Shown here one piece after another: positions 58,275 to 64,000 of a DNA stretch of 64,000 nt (within the stretch, counting starts at the first letter, position 1; the number at the start of each line of letters is the position of its first letter). The notes under the pieces were generated by a model that saw only the letters and a list, made by a program, of their open reading frames with translations, had not been told where the DNA came from and made no database searches. The DNA is from Sphagnum compactum (taxonomy: Eukaryota; Bryophyta; Sphagnopsida; Sphagnales): positions 15,000,271 through 15,064,270 of the forward strand of contig OZ234499.1 in assembly GCA_965153455.1 (NCBI GenBank), in the 5' to 3' direction. Position numbers and translations under genes: made by a program.

Positions 58275-61200
58275 TATTCAGTGAGTAGCCAAAAACATAG
58301 AAGCATGATTAAAGTTTTATATTTCATCTATGATTAAATATCGTCATATTTGGCTAAATCTACCTAGGGGTGATACTCACTTTTTCTACATCTTTCATTT
58401 GGATGATCGCCACTTTGGCTTCAAAACAAAACAAAAAAAATTTAAAAAAAAATTCTGGAAAAAAAACAAAACCATGGCTCCTAATGCTAGGCTAACTAAG
58501 AAGAGACAGGAGAGGGTCTGGGGTCTGGACCACTGGCACGTTACTACATTTACTAAGTTGTACAGAGAGTCGTGCTTATGTGTTTGGTTTTTGTTTGTTT
58601 CCCCCATTCCATTTCTACTGAATCAAAATTCTGTTGTTGTTGTTGTTGGAAGCTTTCTCCTTAAGTTAATGGCAAGCTCCGTGCACAAAACAAATTCCAT
58701 TTAAAAAAACACAAGAATACTGCCATAAATAAGCCTTTTGTGCACGGTTGTCATCAGAGTACACCCGGGTGGCTGTATTTAGTGGGACGTCCGAGGGGGC
58801 GTTGTGAGACAGGATCATTATTGATAAAATACGTGACTTACTTGGAAAGAGGAGGGAGGGTGGGCACTGGGCAGTTGTTGGGTTGAGTTGGGTTGGGTGG
58901 GTGGGTGAGGGGAACCATAGTCTATAACCCACGTTTGCAAATGGGGATGAATACCTAATATGTAAGTAATTGATGAGAACAATCCCATTAATTCGCCCCA
59001 CGCTTAACCCAGTACCATAATATCACCAACAATTTTGACTTAGGATGTACCCACTAGGCTAGGCTAGGCTAGGTAGGCTAAGCTAGGCTATATACTAGGA
59101 ACCCTAAACCCTAAAGCCTAGTTAGTTAGTAGTCACGACTCTTATTATTATTATTAGCCTTTTCTCTTGTTGATTTGTCATTCATTTGCTCTTGCAATAA
59201 AGTTTGGCACGTTTACATCATTCCACGCTTGTTGTAAATGGACTAGGCATGCATGTTGCCCTTTTTATTAGTGAGGAGATGGACTTGGTACTAAGTTTGT
59301 TGGGGGAAAATACCCTGGTACAAAATGAAAGGGTGAACCTGAATTTAATGGCCTACTAAGTAATTTAATGTAGGAGAAAGTTGTAGGTTGTGAATTCTTC
59401 TTTTGGTTATTTTTTCCAAAATTTGTGAGGATCATCTGCAAAAACAAAATGGCCAAATAATTAGCTATATACACTACCAGACATGAAAGTTCTAAAAATA
59501 AATAAATGAAGGATGCTTGTATTAGTCTTGGCTACCTACTACTATATCTTATCAATTTGGAAATTTTTATTCAATTCTGTTGAATTTTCACCAAATTTTA
59601 GAAATTTGGTCCAATTTTTTTTCCTCAAAAATTCTTTGAATGAGTTGAAATCATCATATTTTTCGAGTTCAAATTTGACAAAAATGGTAAGAAAATGGGG
59701 CACGCATAGGGTTTGGTACATTCTGACTAAGACTTGTCCGTAGGAATGCCGAATAGAGTGGTCATTTCGTTATTTGAAAACGTACCCAAACAGCACACGA
59801 AAAAATATGTTAGGGTGAAGCCCTAGGTCAAGAGCATTACCAAAATAAGGGCGCACGAGGTGATAGCTGTTTCACTGGCTAATTCTGCCACCCAATACTG
59901 GCAATGGAAGCCTTTAACATACATTAAAAGGCTATTGCCAGATTTTAAGGGCGAGAGGTTTTTTGGTTGGTGTATGCATTTCTCAAACGACCACTAGCAA
60001 AAATTGCACCAAGTTTTACCCCCCAAAAGAAAAAGACTATCAATGTTGGTTATATCATTAACTTTGGAACCAAAAGAAGAAAGATCTTGAATGTATACTT
60101 TTATATGCCATTCTCTAAGGCCTCCCTTAGACTGTATGTTTAACATACATTAGCAACCCATCTGTAATCCCATTTTATTACAAATTGTCAAACAAATCCC
60201 TTAACTAAGTAGTAAAGAAGATGAAGAACTAAAGAAAGATGATGAAGGACAATAAGAAGAATAAAAAATCAAAACAAACAGCAAACTGTTGAAAATCTAT
60301 TCTAACCATCACTGATCAAAATTGTCCCTTCAAACATCAAGACTCTCTAAACTTTGCTCTGCCTCTTGTGTGTGCAGCAAATCTATGAATATATTTTTGG
60401 TAGATTGGATCAACCTTTTTTTTGGGTGAGAAATTCTGGAAAATTTTGTCACAAATTGAATTTTTTGTTTTTGAAGAACATCACCTTCATATTTTGTTAA
60501 TAGCCAAATTGAATTTTTAAAAAAAGAAATCACTGCCCCCAACACTCAGTTTAAATATGAAGAGAATGTTTACAAGCATATAAACTATTGAGTGCTCTTG
60601 GACAAAGTGCATTAGTTTCTTTTGATGATGACCCAACATTTTGAAATGCATTTCTCTCCATAATCAATCAATCCGAAGGCAAATCTTGCAACTCTTGCCT
60701 TCTGATTTGTCCTTGAGACGAGTGTTATTTCTCATAACCTTTAACCTTTTCTGGAAGGTAGATGAAGTAATTTACTTTGCATCCATGAAAAGCCCTTTCT
60801 GTTTATGAAGAGTAGCTGGATATAGTCTCAACACTCTTGTGCCTTGACTATACATCTGGTAGTCGGCATCCTCTCACTGGTTACCTAGTGGTCGGTTGCG
60901 TTTGGTGCCAACAATGAGGAAGTAAAATGAGAGTGAAAATTTGGAGGAAGAAGCTGCCTTATTATTAGACCTAGTCTGTCCTCTACTAGAACTTATATTA
61001 TTAGGCTCTTTTGAATTATTTCAAGAAACTCCGAGGCAAATTTCAAAGCTAGGTGTGACTTACTTAATAACTGACCACCACAAAGATTGATTGGGTCAGT
61101 GATGAATTGTGCAATCTTGGTGGGAGCGTGCCTCATTCAGACCTTCCTTCCTTCCCTGCTTCCTTCCTAAATATATCTGAACGTGCTGTATATGTGTGTT

Positions 61201-62625
61201 TGGCAGCACTTCCGTATTATTATTATTATTACTTCACCGCTTGCTTGCAGCTTGTGTTTATAGCCTTGACTCACTCACCTTTGCATCAATGGTGTCGCAC
61301 ACAAGTCACATTCATTCAAGCTCCACGTTTGGTTTGATTGATGCAGCTACTACCAAGTCCTGGGCCCTGGTCTTCCCTTTTAATTGTGCTTCCCTGGATC
61401 TTGTTCATCACAATGATGGGTCATTAGTTTGTAGCTTCACTGTTATGGAAACAAAAGGAGAGACTGGTGACCCATTACCCAAAGTTACAAGCTCCAGTTC
61501 GCCTTCAATTACTACCTGAACTAGATTCTTTCCTATTTTGCATTGCAGTGTCATTCATTTCTGTTTCTTTTCTCCTCAAAAAATTAATAGGAAATGGGCC
61601 TGAGGGAAGAAAATTTCACCTCTTTTTTTAACCTGAAAAATATGATTTCGACACATACTCAAAGTTTTTTTGTTAAATAAATGCCTCTAATTTCACTAGA
61701 TTTCAAACTTTTTATAAAATTGTCAGATTTTTACAACAGATTCCAGCAGGTAGCCAAAATATTAAAAAGATTCTTAAATTTTTTTCTACTTTCAGATCTG
61801 TCCTATAGCCAAAATTTGGCTAAATCTTCTGGTGCATGATCATACATCACAAAATTGGATTTATTTTTTTTTGAAAAAAGATTATTTCAAAAAAAATCTA
61901 AAACAAAAACCAACCCTGGGCTTGAAGTTGCAGAAAAGAATTTTTTTTTTTTGGAAGGGAAAATGAATCCATAGGTGTGAAGTGGCAGGTGGCCTGAAAG
62001 AAATGAGCTCATCAGAAGTTTGCTAGCCAATGTGAGGAGTGAGGTACCAACTAGCTGGCTGGTTGTTGGAAGAAGAGAAGCAGTAGCCACACGCTTCTGC
62101 TGAAGAGAACATCCCAAAGCCAAAATCATCAAGCCCAAGGACATAAACTTATAATTAGACTTAGGTACTACTTACAACAGTTCCTCCAGGGGGGCCCTGA
62201 CTGACATCCATACTTGATTCACACAGTCAACAGCTCATTTTTTAAGTTATTAAATTGTGCTACCAAACCTAAGCAAAACTAAAGAAGTGCCTTTACAAGT
62301 TTGGGTGTTTGGATCACACACACATACATGTAATTTTTTAATGGGTAATTTACTTTATTTTTCTTGTCATATGTAATTTCTTTTACTGACTTATAGGATT
62401 ACTTATTAAAAAAATTCCAAAGGCAATTTATGTCACTAGTTGACAAGTTTTTGACTTTTCATATAAAATAATGTCTTATAAGATATAATTAATAAGAAAA
62501 ATTAATGAAAAGCTTGAACTTCTGTATTAAGAGGTCCAAAAAGATTCGCCTTCTATTGTTATGACCTAACAAGAAAAAGACTGTTTTTTTGTCGGATACA
62601 TGAAAGTCCTGACTTTGTTAAGTTG
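58275..62625. other. No gene confirmed; small repeats
   Basis: Short simple repeats: GTT (58632-58649), GGGTTGAGTT and GGGTGGGTG (58878-58911), GCTAGGCTAG with a telomere-like AACCCTAAACCCTAAA (59055-59116), and TTA runs (59142-59156, 61213-61230). Overlapping plus-strand frames at 61107-61519 start with a Leu-rich stretch (VLLLLLLHRLLAACVYS) and could be a first exon, but no downstream exon or family is recognised. Confidence 0.5.
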
Positions 62626-62630
62626 CAACA

Positions 62631-62906
62631 ATCCGTATGCAATGTAGTAGACTTGGGCCATGGTACACTGAAGATTGATTCTTGGCGTCCTTGAGTCACC
62701 CTTTGGGTGACCCATTTGTGCAATCCGTATGCAATGTATAAGAGATGGGCCATGGTACACTGAAGAGTGATTCTTGGCGTCCTTGAGTAACCCTTTGGGT
62801 GACCCTTTTGTGCAATCCGTATGCAATGTATAAGAGATGGGCCATGGTACACTGAAGAGTGATTCTTGGTGTCCTTGAGTAACCCTTTGTGTTGCCCTTT
62901 TGTGTT
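62631..62906. repeat. 92-bp tandem repeat, 3 copies
   Basis: ATCCGTATGCAATGTA begins units at 62631, 62723 and 62815, a constant 92-bp spacing, each followed by GGGCCATGGTACACTGAAG, TTCTTGG(C/T)GTCCTTGAGT and ACCCTTTG(G/T)GT. Copies 2 and 3 are nearly identical; copy 1 differs more. The long minus-strand frame across it (62566-63120) cycles through all three phases of the same text because 92 is not a multiple of 3, so it is unlikely to be a protein. Confidence 0.9.
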
Positions 62907-62909
62907 GTC

Positions 62910-64000
62910 GTGACGACGCTTCTTGACAAGTCAAATGAGTAGTAGTCCATACAATGGATTTCTCAATCCTGAGAACTGAGCAGGTGGGTTGTTCAGTGGC
63001 ATAATCTTTCTTGTGCAGTGACGCCCAGGGATAGTGTACTGCAGAATTCTTGATCCTCAAGCCAAATAGCCCAGATGGGTATTGCACATTCTGCTCCTCA
63101 AAAATGGGTTGTTGATGCACAGCTCAATGGGTGCATGTATGTTGGTAACATGAACATGCTAACTAAGTTTGTAGAGAAGTCCCAAAACCAAAACATCTCT
63201 GGAAGTGTGTGAGACAAACAAATAGGTCTAATTATCTCATGCTTTGAGGAAAGCCTGTGTAGGCTACTACAGGATGCCGGCTACACACTAAGTTAACTGG
63301 CACCCTCAAGCCGGTTACTGGACATAACCAACCAAATGAGAATTGAGACGCCCTATTTTCATCCATGAAAAGAGTGGATAATCCGCTTTCATCCAAGTAG
63401 TGACAGGGTTGTGGAAACATTGAGCCAATAAGAGCCGATGATGTTGGTACCTTGTGCTGAGTACTAAGTAGTAGGTTGCTAATGAAATAAAGGTCGGATG
63501 CTATTATTATTATTGTGTGTAACTTGGAACTTAATAGCCAATTAAGGTGTTGAGATTCTCATTTTAGTTGGTTATTATGATCATCAAATTTAGTCCAGAA
63601 ATGAAGAATTTGAGAAGAGCCCAAGGGCAAAGAGACACACTATTTATCGGTTGCAGAAACAACAAGTTTTGTTCTTCTTCTTTGGGGGATCATCCAACCA
63701 AGGTGGTAAGTGAATACCCTTTGATTCTCTTCAGTTTTGACTTTGATTTTACTGGTTTTATAATGACATGCCAAAAGAAAAATGTTCCAGATCTTTTCTT
63801 TTGACATACTTAGTCTAGCACTGCCTTTTTGATGTGGCTCCCACATCTGTTTTAGAACATTGGACTTGATTTTTATAAACTTTGTTTTTCATTGGTTTTT
63901 CCCTTTTCTATTAGCTTGTGAGGAGTAGTCATTTTTCTTTTGGAGAAATTTTCTCTATTTTGATATTTAAAAAAGAAAATTTCTAATTTTCTAATTTGGG
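62910..64000. other. No gene recognised
   Basis: Moderate GC, no domain seen in any frame. The text GGGATAGTGTACTGCAG at 63030-63046 weakly recalls the CCATGGTACACTGAAG of the adjacent 92-bp repeat and could be a diverged fourth unit. Confidence 0.45.

Noticed and set aside
58441-58704. Lys-rich frame as a nuclear protein
   Set aside because: The KKFKKKFWKKNK stretch is a poly-A tract read in frame; no conserved motif follows.
61107-61519. First exon of a secreted protein
   Set aside because: A Leu-rich start could be a signal peptide, but no second exon or family is recognisable and the frame includes a TTA microsatellite.
62566-63120. 184-codon minus-strand frame as a gene
   Set aside because: It is made largely of the 92-bp tandem read in three phases; the rest has no recognised motif.
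1-64000. CRISPR array, bacterial operon or organelle DNA
   Set aside because: Spliceosomal introns, plant telomere motifs and plant transposons identify nuclear plant DNA; tandem repeats here lack unique spacers.

Overview
The window is nuclear DNA of a land plant with a repeat-rich genome. The evidence is plant-type TTTAGGG motifs, a xyloglucan endotransglucosylase/hydrolase first exon, many short GT-AG introns, and plant Ty3/gypsy, PIF/Harbinger and hAT relics. A fern, lycophyte or gymnosperm would fit; the sequence alone does not decide which. Only three host genes can be supported. Most of the rest is decayed transposons, MITE/SINE-like dispersed repeats and diverged tandem repeats in AT-rich DNA.

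Layout. Bases 1-480: first coding exon of an XTH gene on the minus strand, running off the left edge. 620-1500: its GC-richer upstream region, with microsatellites and a local duplication. 1500-2400: repeat-family DNA with tandem 93- and 64-bp units. 2537-9586: a decayed Ty3/gypsy LTR retrotransposon with both LTRs, a 585-bp insertion in the left LTR and most of RT, RNase H and the integrase core deleted. 9.7-26 kb: no gene; copies of a GTGAACCAGCACC-type dispersed repeat, a 230-280 bp tandem repeat (12.95-13.8 kb), a short telomeric-repeat insertion (17.57 kb), a SINE head (21.85 kb) and a glycine-rich coding fragment (22.14 kb). 26.84-28.02 kb: broken PIF/Harbinger transposase.

28.8-36.6 kb is the genic island. 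UTP3/SAS10 (minus, 18 coding exons, a continuous 685-residue frame after splicing) lies head-to-head with TIM13 (plus, 2 exons, 89 residues), with 541 bp between their start codons. That spacer carries a triple AAACCCTAA telo-box. More telomere-like motifs sit in two UTP3 introns and on both sides of TIM13 exon 2, where they form a perfect 31-bp inverted repeat enclosing the whole exon.

36.7-64 kb is gene-poor and AT-rich. It holds a second Harbinger relic (transposase 42.54-43.11 kb, Myb/SANT-like partner 45.35-45.97 kb, facing each other with a foldback-like insertion between them), repeat-family DNA with a 31-bp tandem (49.3 kb), a hAT DUF659 fragment (50.5 kb), an inverted AT-rich array (51.0-51.7 kb) and a 92-bp tandem repeat (62.63-62.91 kb). 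UTP3 (nucleolar pre-rRNA processing) and TIM13 (mitochondrial import) act in different compartments; the shared link visible here is the divergent promoter with telo-boxes, a motif known from plant ribosome-biogenesis and growth-related genes.
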